From Chionoecetes opilio (Eukaryota > Arthropoda > Malacostraca > Decapoda > Majidae), in the NCBI GenBank assembly GCA_016584305.1, contig JACEEZ010002650.1, forward strand, positions 77,001 to 141,000: a stretch of DNA of 64,000 nucleotides, in the 5' to 3' direction. A model generated the notes under the pieces. It was not told where the DNA came from and searched no databases. It saw only the letters and a program-made list of their open reading frames with translations. A program made the translations under genes and the position numbers. Positions 11,569-23,173 of the stretch are shown here, one piece after another. Each line of letters starts with the position of its first letter. Positions within the stretch are counted from its first letter, which is position 1.

Positions 11569-13018
11569 TAGTCTATTCACTTAAGCTGGATTCCTGGGAG
11601 CGGCTCGATGCCTAGGCGAGTATGTAACGACGTCGCTGATTGGCTGATAGCCTCGGGCAGGGTGGCGATGGTGGTGGTACTTGCCTAGCCGCAACCCAAA
11701 ACCCTTGCGTTGCCTCAGAAAAATATTCATATTTCTTGGCTTTACTCATCTCTTACACAAGATAGGCCTATTTTGTTTGCATCAGTAAATCAGGCAGTGA
11801 TTGTTCAACAACAACACGCCATTCATAACTCAATAGGGTAAAAAATAAAGTCATGACTGACTATCACAAGAGTAGGCGGACTTTTAGGTTTTCAGTGCAT
11901 TGAAATGTTGTACTCCTACCCGATATAACCAAGCTACCAGATAATAGTTATGAAAGCTGAGTTTACCATCGTGTACATTGCTGCATATCATGAGCATAAA
12001 AAAAATACAGTAAGACGACACTAATATTAAGATAATTAAAGGAAAGTAAAAGAGTGTATAAACATTATTTCTTGCTTATTTTGCTTCAACTCGCTCTAAC
12101 TCCATAAGTTTTGGTCACATTCAATTTTCAAGAACTGTTTCAAAATCCTTATACTTTTCCGCTTCCTGTGGTATGTAGCACGTACCAATAAGGAAAAGAG
12201 TAGGTGGTCAAAATGGCTAAGAAAGTTAAAACTACTACTGCAAACTGGCACAGTGACGGGTGAGCATTGCTCCCTATATAGGAGAGACTGTTTTCAGGAG
12301 AGCTATCAGAGGCTCCACCCGTCACGGCACCAGTTTGAAACAGTTTAACTTTCTTAGCCATTTTGACCACCTACTCTTTTCCTTATTGGTACGTGCTACA
12401 TACCACAGGAAGCGGAAAAGTATAAGGATTTTGAAACAGTTCTTGAAAATTGAATGTGGCCAAAACATATGGAGTTAGAGCGAGTTGAAGCAAAATAAGC
12501 AAGAAATAATGTTTATACACTCTTTTACTTTCCTATAATTATCTTAATATTAGTGAAGTCTTACTGTAATTTTTTTATGCTCATGATATGCAGCAATGTA
12601 TTATGAACACGATGGTAGGCTCAGCTTTCATAACTATTATCTGGTAGCTTGGTTATATCGGGTAGGAGTACAACATTTCAATGCGCTGAAAACCTAAAAG
12701 TCCGCCTACTCTTGTGATAGTCAGTCATGACTTTATTTTTTACCCTATTGAGTTATGAATGGCGTGTTGTTGTTGAACAATCACTGCCTGATTTACTGAT
12801 GCAAACAAAATAGGCCTATTTTGTGTAAGAGATGAGTAAAGCCAAGAAATATGAATATTTTTCTGAGGCAACGCAAGGGTTTTGGGTTGCGGCTAGGCAA
12901 GTACCACCACCATCGCCACCCAGCCCGAGTCTATCAGCCAATCAGCGACGTCCTTACAAACTCGCCTAGGCAGCGAGCAGCTCCCAGCCCAGGAATCCAG
13001 GCATAAGTGAATAGACTA
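11569..13018. mobile_element. 1.45-kb palindromic (foldback) DNA element
   Basis: Two arms of about 690 bp are reverse complements: TAGTCTATTCACTTA at the left end, TAAGTGAATAGACTA at the right. They meet around a 50-60-bp loop near 12263-12316 (GTGACGGGTG against CACCCGTCAC). The dinucleotide TA flanks both ends (11567-11568, 13019-13020), consistent with a TA target duplication. The mirrored reading frames at 12149-12370 and 12260-12478 are products of the palindrome. Confidence 0.85.
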
Positions 13019-13020
13019 TA

Positions 13021-13532
<512 letters not shown>

Positions 13533-14040
13533 GTTTTGAAGGATACGCGGAAGTGGATTAATACTGTACAATATACCTAGCTACTGAGCAACAAAATAAA
13601 TTAATTTAGAAAACTAATTAATTATTTAATATAGGAAACGTAAATGGTAACGGCGGTAGCGACCGCACATTTATCGTCCATTTTAACCCAAAAAAAATTT
13701 ATGTAAAGGATAAATGTTGTGATCCATTCACAATATCATCAGTTATCGTAATTTATTGATGGCTTTCATTCGACGGTACACTTTCGTCATTGTGGTTGTT
13801 TTGTTTACAAGTGATCAGCTGTGAGCGCGCGATCCCCGACCAGCCGGGACGTTCTCTGGCGAGGCACGCAAGCGAGTGTCAAGCCAGGCTTATGGCTGCC
13901 TGCTCACGAAAATTCACCTATGGATATTATGCATGTGACGTCATGATCACGTGATAAACAATAACAAATCGACTCGGTTTGCGACTCGCCCCGGAACCCG
14001 GGGAAAAAGTTTACTTTCCAGAGCATTTCCCCCCCTACCA

Positions 14041-14099
14041 AATAAGTTTATCAGTATAAATGATACACTGTTATCTTCCGAAATGTTTGTTCTATAATA
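14041..14099 (-). repeat. Family M repeat, split by a Helitron
   Basis: TTTATCAGTATAAATGATACACTG...TTGTTCTATAATA matches the end of family M. The match resumes at 14826 (TTATCACATAAAACACAG) on the other side of the Helitron, so this is one copy interrupted exactly at A|T. Confidence 0.8.
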
Positions 14100-14131
14100 T
14101 CTATAATAATATAAGCGAAAGAGTGTCTGTC

Positions 14132-14168
<37 letters not shown>

Positions 14169-14825
14169 TATAGGTTTCGCCCCCTGTAGCGCAATCCCCT
14201 CATATGGCACAGTTTTGGAACCAGGTCGACCAGGGGAAGGTTTTAAGCCCACCCATGAGATGATCCGATCACTTTTTCTTTCTTTTCTTTAGCAGCCTAT
14301 TAGCGAGAATAGTGCCAAAAAAAGTGGGTTGCGAGAATTGAGGAAACCTTGATGTAGGGTGATGGGTAATGGGTGCGTGAATGGGTGGGGTGATGGGTAA
14401 TGGGTGTGGGGTGATGGGTGAGTGAATGGGTGGGGGGTGATGGGTGATGGGTGAGGGAATAGATGGGGGGTGATGGGTAATGGGTGAGTGAAAGGGTGTG
14501 TGGTGATGGGTAATGGGTGAGTGAATGGGTGTGTGGTGATGGGTAATGGGTGAGTGAATGGGTGGGTGGTGATGGGTAATGGGTGAGGGAATATATGGGG
14601 GGTGATGGGTAATGGGTAAGTGAATGGGTGTGTGGTGATGGGTAATGGGTGAGTGAATGGGTGGGGGGTGATGGGTAATGGGTGGGGGGTAATGGGTAAT
14701 GGGTGAGTGAATGGGTTGGGGGTGATGTGAATGGGTTGGCGTTAATACATACATTTCTACATCCACCAATAGCCCTCCGCAGGAGCTAGCCAAAAAGTCC
14801 GCCCGGAGGGCGGCTTTGCGGCTAG
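14100..14825 (+). mobile_element. Non-autonomous Helitron, copy 2
   Basis: Starts TCTATAATAATATAAGCG and ends at CTAG (14822-14825), preceded by the hairpin CCGCCC/GGGCGG. Flanking A (14099) and T (14826) join into an uninterrupted family M sequence, so the insertion site and the lack of a target duplication can be read directly. The interior has a (GT)n tract (14136-14166) and a long GGGTAATGGGTGAGTGAATG minisatellite. The 223-residue minus-strand frame across it is minisatellite translation. Confidence 0.9.
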
Positions 14826-15016
14826 TTATCACATAAAACACAGTAAAACACACTAAAACTAGGAAATAGACGTCCACACTAAAGACGTGGAACGTTTCCA
14901 AGCTCGCACAGGCGAAAGTCAACTTTTTAAATACCCTCACCTTAAAATACTTCTATTACAACCTGACCTAACCCAACCTAACCTTCACCATCCCCTTCTT
15001 TGATTTTCATAAGGGA
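14826..15016. other. Rest of split family M copy, then unassigned sequence
   Basis: The family M match continues to about 14850. After that no gene is seen; CCTAACC words occur near 14955-14985. Confidence 0.5.
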
Positions 15017-15672
15017 TTCGAGAATAAACATTTTACAAGCCTATACGCACTCTAGACCTTGCCCCCATTCGTGGAGTAAACATTTTACAAGCCTATATGC
15101 ACTCTAGACCATGCCCCCATCCATGGAGTAAACATTTTACAAGCCAATATGCACTCTAGCTAGACCTTGCCCCCATTCGTGGAGTAAACATTTTACAAGC
15201 CTATATGCACTCTAGACCTTGCCCCCATTCGTGGAGTAAACATTTTACAAGCTTATATGCACTCTAGACCTTGCCCCCATTCGCGGAGTAAACATTTTAC
15301 AAGCCTATATGCACTCTAGACCTTGCCCCCATTCGCAGAGTAAACATTTTACAAGCCCAATATGCACTCTAGACCTTGCCCCCATTCGTGGAGTAAACAT
15401 TTTAGAAGCCTATATGTACTCTAAACCTTGCCCCCATTCGTGGAGTAAACATTTTTCAAGCCAATATGCACTCTAGACCTTACCCCCATTCGTGGAGTAA
15501 ACATTTTACAAGCCTATATGCACTCTAGACCTTGCCCCCATTCGTGGAGTAAACATTTTACAAGCCAATGTGCACTCTAGACCTTGCCCCCATTCGTGGA
15601 GTAAACATTTTACAAGCCAATATGCACTCTAGACCTTGCCCCCATTCGTGGAGTAAACATTTTACAAGCCTA
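15017..15672. repeat. 52-bp tandem repeat array, about 12.5 units
   Basis: The unit starts GTAAACATTTTACAAGCC, contains ATGCACTCTAGACC and ends CCCCATTCGTGGA. Units are highly similar; one has a 4-bp insertion (CTAGCTAGACC, near 15160) and several vary at CGTGG/CGCGG/CGCAG. There are no unique spacers, so it is a minisatellite and not CRISPR. Confidence 0.95.
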
Positions 15673-16418
15673 TAGGACAGATTCACCAATTTCTTTAGTA
15701 CCAAAGAATGAATTCGGCTGAAATAGGTGTCCAAGCGAGCGAAGCGAGCTTGGACAAAAATACCATTATAAGACTGAAGAAATATGCATGAACTTGAAAG
15801 TCACTCAAACTTGTCGCCATGTAAAATCGTCGCCACTAAACCCATGTAAACATGTCAATCGTCGCCTGTTTGGTACACACACTATAATGTTGAACCGGGA
15901 GAACAGTGCTGCCACTGTCGATACTGCAACCGCTAGTTTGCAAGGATCAGCAACCAGTGAGGGAAGAGATGATGGGCAAGGAATGAATAATGTATTCATA
16001 TATGAAAATTTAGTAGTACTATATAACAATAGAGGTAATAATATTACATATTACATATGTAATACACTGTTATTCACTGTAATACATATGTATACTGTAA
16101 TACAATATGACTTGGTTTGTGTATAGTTGATCTAAGTGAGTTTATCCCCCGTACCCTTCAAAATTATTCGACTATGGCAACATTTATGCGTGGTACACAT
16201 TAGAGACCATTGTCAGGCAGCGAAGTCAGTAAAACATTATCAGATTAGAATCGCTCCTGCTGTGAAACGACCGTTATGGGGAATGGTGTTCAGGACAAGA
16301 GCTTGCCACTTGCTGCACTATGCGTTTACCCCTAAAAGGAGTAGCTAGAATCAGCTCATGAATTTCTTAACTCGCCTCCAGAATAGAGGATGCCGAGGAG
16401 CAGAATGCCTCCATTCCC
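15673..16418. other. No intact gene; hairpin and family M fragment
   Basis: At about 15730 the word TCCAAGC and its complement GCTTGGA flank GAGCGAAGCGA, the same loop found in the R repeats at 35-38 kb. A family M fragment lies at 15763-15828. The frame at 15788-16126 starts inside it and looks spurious. Confidence 0.5.
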
Positions 16419-17544
16419 GGTGACTTCAATGCTGCCCTAGGCACTGCCTTCTACACAGACATTCAGCGCATGTGTGGAGACCACGATATGGTGATAGCTG
16501 ACGTGAGGGCGCTCCCTCCGACGAGCTTCACTCATGTCAACCAGGGGTGTCTCTCACGGACGTGGCTGGACCATGTGCTGTTGTCACCGTGCCTATATGA
16601 TATGATGGAAGAGTGCTCCATTCTGTACAACAGTGTCTCTTCAGACCATTTTCCTCTCTTGGTGGATTTATAAATTAATGGGCTTCCTGCTCTGACACAG
16701 GTCAGGCAGAATAATGTGTCAAAGATAAAGTGGGATTTTCGGGACAAGAGGAGTATGTTCGTGTGGTGACAGAGTTGCTGAGTGGCATTCCCATAGATCC
16801 TGTCAGGGTATGTTGCTTCCAGAATGCATGTCTTTACCGTGGGCACCATGACGACATTAACGCCTTACACGAGGCGTTGATAGAGTGCATGGTGCGTGCT
16901 GGCCAGACTCTGTTTGGTTTTTGCAAGAAGAGATGGAGGCAGATACCAAGCTGGAATGAGTTTGTTCGTGAGTCCCACAGTGCCACGAGAGATTCCTTCC
17001 TTGAGTGGATGGCGGGTGGTGGTCCGCGTTGGGGTCCACTGGCTGAGAGGATGAGGAGCACCAGGGCCAGATTCAAGCTGTCTCAGGTGGTGTAAGGCAC
17101 ATGAGCACCAGCTTCGAGCCCAATCCCTGGCAGACAACCTGGCTACTTTGACTTTTGACGTGGCGTGCGAAGCATGAAACCGGGCTCACCCACGCTTCCC
17201 CTACGGGTGGATCACGCTGTGGGGGAGGAGCGCATCGCCTCCATGTGGGGTGACCACTTCAAGGGCATTCTCAACTGTGTGAGGGACGAGGAGAGCGAGA
17301 ATGCCATGCGTAGCGGGATGCGGAGTGTAACGTTGCAGGGTTTCCGTAGCGTGGACCACGAGGAAATGAGAGGGATCTTGCAAAGTCTCTCCACCAGTGA
17401 GGCTTTGGGTATGGATGGGCTCCCATCTGGGGCATTTGATTATGCACCCCAGCCTGATCACATGGCTCTGTCTCTACATTAATGCCTGTGTCTGCCATCA
17501 GGACATACCCAGTCAGGTCTTGGCAGTGCTTATAGTACCTTTAC
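16419..17544 (+). pseudogene. Non-LTR retrotransposon ORF2 fragment: endonuclease C-half to RT N-part
   Basis: The reading begins with GDFNA (16419), a catalytic motif of the apurinic/apyrimidinic-like endonuclease, and continues to TWLDHVL and SDHFPL before a stop. After frame changes (16730-17095, 17165-17482) the segment between endonuclease and reverse transcriptase follows, then EALGMDGLPS and VLAVLIVPLLK, the start of the RT domain. The RT catalytic core is missing because a TTAA element is inserted directly after PLLK at 17545. The 5' part, including ORF1, is absent. It belongs to the LINE class; the clade cannot be fixed from this fragment. Confidence 0.8.
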
Positions 17545-18085
17545 TTAAAGTAATCGTCCAGACCATTTCATAATTCCTGATTTAATGCAATCAAATTACA
17601 GCCATTATCGCGTATATCGACAATATGTTGTCACTTTTTGCATCCAGTCAGCCGTTTTTAAATAATCCGCAATCAAAAGCTGCAAATTCCCCGAGCTGCG
17701 AAAACGCTCCGCACGGCAAGCAGACGACGCACCATGGCTCGGTGACGTCATTTGAAGAGGCCTCCCAACCCCGCGGTAATCGAGAAGCACGTAAACACAA
17801 GAGATAAATATAATACTTGAAGATTTTTGGGTGTTTCTGATATCTTTTTTCTTCTGCAATATGTCATATGCATGCAACCTTTATGGGTGCAGCAAGACAG
17901 CTGTGCCTTTCCAGAGAAGTTTGCACACGTTTCCGACCGATACGGACATGTTAAAGGTGTTGAAAAGATTTAAGCGGCAGACAAGGACAAAGCAGAACAA
18001 CACTTCCTTGCCTGTCACGCTGTCTACATCACCCCCCACCCCCCCACCTACCCACCCATCCCTTAGCCACACCAGCCTTGCGTAG
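17545..18085 (+). mobile_element. Kolobok-like element end with THAP-like exon
   Basis: TTAA (17545-17548) is followed by AGTAATCGTCCAGACC, identical to both ends of the element at 23174-24063. Similarity to that element continues for several hundred bases. A plus-strand frame beginning at 17861 has the Cys-rich start ACNLYGC followed by LHTFPTD, resembling a THAP zinc-finger start, and runs to 18085 without other domains. TTAA target plus a THAP-like motif points to the Kolobok superfamily. The opposite terminus was not found, so this copy is probably truncated. Confidence 0.6.
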
Positions 18086-18229
18086 CCTTGTATGGCAGTC
18101 TGCATCACAACCAAGTCAAGAACACTCCCTTGCCTGTCACACTATCTACATCATCCCCCAAACCAAATCCCGTTGCTGCATAAAATAGGTAACGCCGCGA
18201 AATGAGTAGCGCCTTACCTCACACCCCCG
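18086..18229. other. Unassigned spacer
   Basis: Repeats of CCTTGCCTGTCAC and C-rich words. No gene recognised. Confidence 0.3.
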
Positions 18230-18540
18230 GCGTTTCTTACTTATTTACCACAAAATACCCCACTGTGGGGAGTCACCTTGTCGTGGTGGCGGGACTTGAA
18301 GCGTGGTCGACGGCGCCACCTACTTTGGCGGCCTGCCTGCCTTTGTTGGGTTCGGTGGCCGTCGGCCTCGTGGACCAAGCGCTCCCCTTCGTCACTGGGA
18401 GGTGGAGCCTTCCGGTGATGTCGCCGTTATACTTCATCCCCCTTTCTCTCCTTTCTTAGGGCGCTTCTAGGCACGGTGAGACCCATCCTCTTCCGTCTCA
18501 CGCTTCTTCTTCCTTTTAAACTTCACACTCCGCTCCCCAC

Positions 18541-21118
18541 GTGTTTGCCGTGCCTGGCGTCCCGTATATTCCCCGCGCGCCCCTCTATCTGGGAGTTGAG
18601 TCCACCGCGGGGCGGGTTGTAGTTCCCTTCGGTGGGCAACACGCTTTGGACACCTTGCTTCTGTCGAACGTGTCCCAGGCCTTGTCCTACAGAGGAATAC
18701 ATTATATTTTCAAGGCATATGGTGTAGTTCGCCGCATCCGTATTATTTATGACCAAATGACCAAACAAATAGGTGCTACATCAATTTTGCTGCAGCAGAA
18801 GACGCAACCTCTGCTTATGAAGAAGCCACAACAATGGAAATTGGAGATAAATATTACAGAGCCTAGCTCATTCGCTCTGTAAATTTTGCAGACGGCCCTG
18901 AGGACTACATTCCCAACAATTTCGAGGAAACTACAACATCTACTCCACCGGTACGCCAAAGCCCTACCCCTTCTTGATACGTGGCTCAAGGAAAGTGGAG
19001 GCAACTTTTTCCTTGCGGCGCGGTATCTACAAAAAGAAATTGGAAGGATCCCGGAAGGCCACCTGAAAAGGTATGGCAGGGGTGTTTTAATCCGAGCCAA
19101 GGACCTTACTCAGGCTCGGATGCTCCTTCACATGCCCATCCCGATGACAGCATTTTTGACACCATCAAACCTCATCCAAAATTTAATTCCAGCAAAGGCG
19201 TAGTCTACAACTACGACCTATTTGAGTTTTCGGAGGCAGAAATACTAAACATGTGCCCGAAAAGAGTTCGTTCAGAAGGTCTCAAAGGTCGGAGGGAGCA
19301 AAAACATGATCGTTATCACTTTCTACGGATCAAGTCTCCCCGATTCCATCAGGATCGGTCCCCAGTCAATAAAGATAAAAGTCTTCATCGACCTTCCTAT
19401 GCAGTGCTATGAGTGCTACAGCTTTGGGCACGGCAAGAAATTTTGTAAATCTCCTTCTCGCTGTGTTTCGATGCTCGGCGTTGGGTTCACATGCCACAGC
19501 TGACTGTACGTCAACTCCCTACTGCTTCCACTGCCGTGATGCTCACCCACCGAGTTCTCGAAAGTGTGGAACATACAAATTGGAAGAAGACATCCTACAT
19601 TTGGCTAACTCCCAATTTATCAGTATTGGGAGCCAGAAGAGAACTTTCTCACAGACAAGCAGGCGGGGGTGGAAGCAGGACCTACGCATCCGCGATGGCA
19701 GCTGCATCATCAACTAAGACTCTTAAACAGCCTGCCACAGGTCCTCCAACACATTATCCTAAATCTAATCAATCCATCCAAGTTAACCCCTTCACTGCGG
19801 CTGGTACAAATACGGTCTCTCAGCTATTTAAGGGTTCACTGCGGCTGGTACATATATGGTTTCTGTATTTAAACTGCGCGCTCAATGATATTATGGGTAA
19901 ATATTCGTTGTGATAGGCTTGTATGGCAACAGTGTCAAGTGTTGCGATATAATAGAACCTCTTTTTCTGCTTGCGTGAGTTAGTGTGACTAATAAGGTCA
20001 AGCGGTACAGTACGACATGTTGACGCTGCCGCGCCCTCTACTTCAATGGCGAGGCTAATAGTCAAGATATTCAATATATTCTTGATGGATATAAAACAGA
20101 AGTATGAATGAATGAACGAATGCATGAATGAAGCATTTATGTACCAAAATAAGCAGTATTATGTTGAGTAGTAAGTAGTTTCATTGTACGTCTGGCAGCA
20201 CGGTCACGGCCCTGTTGCTGCAATTTGACGTAACTCTTCACTTAGCTGGTAGCCTCCACCAAGACGAAGCATAGATTTTCTGGTATGGAATGAGCATCCT
20301 ATTCATTTAGGGACTTTAAAATATGATCAGTAAATATTTTACATTTTAATTAAACCTGCCGCACAGGGGGGTAGGCCTATGAATTTCATATCCACAGTGA
20401 AGGGGTTAATAATAAGTTCTCGCTATTGACCTACGATTCTGTGGAGTCTACTGACTCCTCTCATAATGAGCTTCCATCCACCTCTCGTGTAGTGCATATT
20501 GCGCACGAAAAATGTAACAACAGTGACTCCTCCTTTAAGAGGATCCCAAAAAACCATCCTACTAAGGAATCACAGAAGCGATCTCGCAGTTCAACTGAGT
20601 CCTTAGAGTCAGTGGGCGTCCCTCCGGCTAAAATCTCTATTGGTGGGCTGGAGGGGATGGAATTGAGTAAAGCTACACCTACTGATAGTTGTGCGGGTAC
20701 TGTCATGAATCCCAATATCGGTGCCGCTGTTACAACCACTGAAGCGGCTAGCGACACAGCTATACATCACGCTGATGGCGAGGGTGAGTCACAACATATG
20801 GACACCCAAGTAGTTGATAGCCCTGCTAATAAGCAATTTTCAAGAGCCTCAACGGGAGCTATTAGTAAAAATAGTAAACCTTCTGCCTGTAACTCAACAT
20901 CCTTGGTGGGTCATACAGTATCTACTACTGCCGCGGGACCTCGTGTAAGGATCCCAATTACACCACCAGATATACACAAACGCCAATCAACATCTGGTAA
21001 AATAAGGAAAAGTAGTTTACCATCTTCTACTATAAAAAAAAAAGATGCTGGACCTTCAAATACCGCAGCGTCTACAAGCCGTAAGGCTTCTACTGTAGCA
21101 TCATCACACAGGAAATAA
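18541..21118 (+). pseudogene. LINE ORF1: RRM-like domain and CCHC zinc knuckles; frameshifted and interrupted
   Basis: The first frame (from 18541) gives an RRM-like fold start (IHYIFKAYGVVRRIRIIYD). The RRM continues in another frame from about 18776 (CYINFAAAEDATSAYEEA) to an in-frame stop, so there is at least one frameshift. Further pieces lie at 18886-19203 and 19306-19503. Zinc knuckles follow: CYECYSFGHGKKFC (CX2CX4HX4C, from 19405) and, one frame over, a second Cys/His set ending CFHCRDAHPPSSRKC. A 620-bp MITE splits the gene. After it a Ser/Thr-rich tail (20426-21118) runs to TAA. The protein would bind the element's RNA in the retrotransposition particle. Confidence 0.75.
19787..20406. 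mobile_element. piggyBac-like MITE with TTAA target duplication
   Basis: TTAA flanks both ends (19783-19786 and 20407-20410). Termini are CCCCTTCACTGCGG and the complement CCACAGTGAAGGGG. CCC-starting TIRs with TTAA duplication are diagnostic of piggyBac. A second copy of TTCACTGCGGCTGGTAC sits about 50 bp inside the left end. There is no transposase. It is inserted in the LINE ORF1. Confidence 0.85.
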
Positions 21119-21120
21119 TG
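21116..21120 (+). promoter_or_regulatory. TAATG stop-start overlap joining LINE ORF1 and ORF2
   Basis: The ORF1 stop TAA (21116-21118) shares its last A with the ORF2 start ATG (21118-21120). Such overlaps are known in some LINEs to couple ORF2 translation to termination of ORF1. Confidence 0.6.
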
Positions 21121-22366
21121 TCTTCAATCCTCCAATGGAATATTCGTGGATTACGTGCAAACTGGGAAGAATTGGTCCTTCTCATCAACGACTTGGACCC
21201 AGTTGTTATCTGTTTACAAGAGACAATGGTAGGGCAGGGAAGGTGTCTCTGCCCGACAGGTTTTATCCCTGTACACACACCACCTCCAGCAGGTGGTGGC
21301 TTTAGTGGTGGTTGTGGCCTTTACCATCGTCGGGATGTCCCCTTAACTGTCATCCCGCTGCAATCACCCTTGCAGGCTGTAGCAGGTCGTATCCATCTGC
21401 ACAAGACCTACACTGTCTGCTCAATATATCTACCTCCAAATGACGACATACCTCTCCAAGATCTTGAGGATCTTATCCGCCAGCTTCCCCGTCCATTTTT
21501 TCTCCTTGGAGACATGAATGGGCGGCATTTTCTGTGGGGAGATTCCACCAGAAATCGTCGCGGTGATTCTCTCGTAACTGTTATAGATGGCAACAACTTA
21601 AACATATTAAACACGGGAGAACCAACACATTTCCATTCGCAGACGGGAACATTGACTGCTATTGACCTATCACTCTGCAGACCACTCGACTTCTCATGGG
21701 AGGTGGCCGATTCTCTTCGGGGAAGTGACCATTATCCCATACTACTTAAAGCAGTGTCCTCGCCCCCTTCCCGATGTCTCCCAAAATGGTGCCTCTCTCG
21801 TGCAGACTGGGAGGGCTTTCAAAAGGCTTGTGTTTTTTAACATCATATAGATGACTTTCCAACAATAGATGAGGCCGTAGATTACTTTGTGTCTCGAATC
21901 CATTTTGCAGCCTCGCTGAGCATCCCCCGCACATCTGGCTCTTTCTCTCGCCGACCTGTTCCGTGGTGGACTCAGGACTGTACGGCAGCGAGGAGTCACT
22001 CCCGCCGTGCTGAGACGCAATACATTTCGCAGCCAACTTCAGTAGACCTAAAAATATTTTTTCACAGATCAAGAGCTAGATACCGACGGGTTATGAAAGA
22101 GGCTCGTCACTCCTCTTGGAGGGCTTATATAAGTACGATCTGTGCATCTACCCCGGTGTCCAAGGTTTGGCAAAGAGTGAGGAAAATGAAGGGGAAGTTT
22201 ATCCCATCCTCCCCTCCAGTTCTATCGATTAATGGAGACCCTGTGGCAGATCCCTTGACTGTAGCAGAGGAATTTGCTTCCCATTTTGTGTCAGTGGCGC
22301 AGACAGATCTTGCGTCTCCAAGTGCTAGGGACAGACTGCGACAAGAACAGAGAAAAACAAATCCGG
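21118..22366 (+). pseudogene. LINE ORF2: apurinic-like endonuclease, one nonsense stop, truncated before RT
   Basis: Residues 1-240 form an endonuclease/exonuclease/phosphatase domain with its active-site residues in place: Asn8 (QWNIRG), Glu35 (LQET), Asp132 and Asn134 (GDMNGRH), Asp183 (AIDLS) and Ser-Asp-His 203-205 (GSDHYPI). TAA at 21838-21840 ends the frame. The same frame then continues through the post-endonuclease linker (PVPWWTQDC, then RRVMKEARHSSWRAYIS) to about 22366. There the sequence changes to composite repeat A and the reverse transcriptase is lost. The domain would nick target DNA for target-primed reverse transcription. Confidence 0.85.
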
Positions 22367-22936
22367 TTCTCGAGTTAATAGGGAAACATTGCTTTGCCCA
22401 ATTTTCCGCAGCCTCGTACTGATACATTCCACGGCTAACGGTTTTTTTTGGGGGAACAAAGACGCTTCAGTCTGTCACAGTGGTGCCAGATGCAGGGAAA
22501 TTTCCGTTTAAGGGAAATTCAGGTCACTACAGTAAAACGGAAGAAAATTGAATATATACCAAAATTTAAGGAAATTCGAAAGATACGGAGAATATATAAA
22601 CGTTTTGTGTATATATCTCAAATTGAGAGAGATTCGCTGTAAATCCTGAAATAGCCGTATCGTTCTCGTTCGGTTTTCGTACAAACAGTGTCGGTACACT
22701 GGCAGGGGCGTATTTAGGCCTGGGCATTGGGGGCTATGCCCCGAATGTTTTATGAATAGCCCCGGATCTCAAATACCATTTTTTATCATTTTTTTTATTA
22801 TTATATTTTTTTTCTCACAAAAATAAGATAAACTGACTACGGCCAACATAAAATTATAGTAAAAAAACAGATATTTGGCTAGATGTTACTTAGCGTATGC
22901 TGATGGCATCCTTTTTATGAGCAGGAGTCGGAGTGA

Positions 22937-22938
<2 letters not shown>

Positions 22939-23025
<87 letters not shown>
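22939..23025. repeat. Poly(T) tract of 87
   Basis: Uninterrupted T run, read as the poly(A) tail of the minus-strand LINE 3' end. The word ACATCACAAGGAACTGGCC beside it is the complement of the LINE 3' terminus also seen in plus orientation near 24520 and 29300. Confidence 0.9.
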
Positions 23026-23028
<3 letters not shown>

Positions 23029-23173
23029 TCACAAGGAACTGGCCAAAATGGGTAACACAATGCCCGCTTAGTTGCCAGTCCCTATAAAGAAGACAGTAAG
23101 AGAATAAAATAAAAACGGGTAGGCCAATTTAGTTCGGGAGGTGTCTTGTTACTCTTCTTTTGAAAAGATTTAA

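Larger units (their letters stand above)
18230..22366 (+). mobile_element. Jockey-type non-LTR retrotransposon, 3'-truncated
   Basis: GC-rich 5' leader (about 18230-18540), then a decayed ORF1 (18541-21118) with RRM-like and zinc-knuckle regions, then ORF2 (21118 on) with an endonuclease. It stops before the reverse transcriptase where a composite repeat begins near 22366. ORF1 is interrupted by a piggyBac-like MITE at 19787-20406. The clade is inferred from the ORF1 zinc-knuckle layout and the endonuclease. Confidence 0.75.

Noticed and set aside
12149..12478. Paired reading frames around the centre of the 11.6-13.0 kb palindrome
   Set aside because: The frames mirror each other because the sequence is an inverted repeat; no known protein motif.
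15017..15672. Possible CRISPR array
   Set aside because: Units abut directly with no unique spacers, and the genome is eukaryotic.
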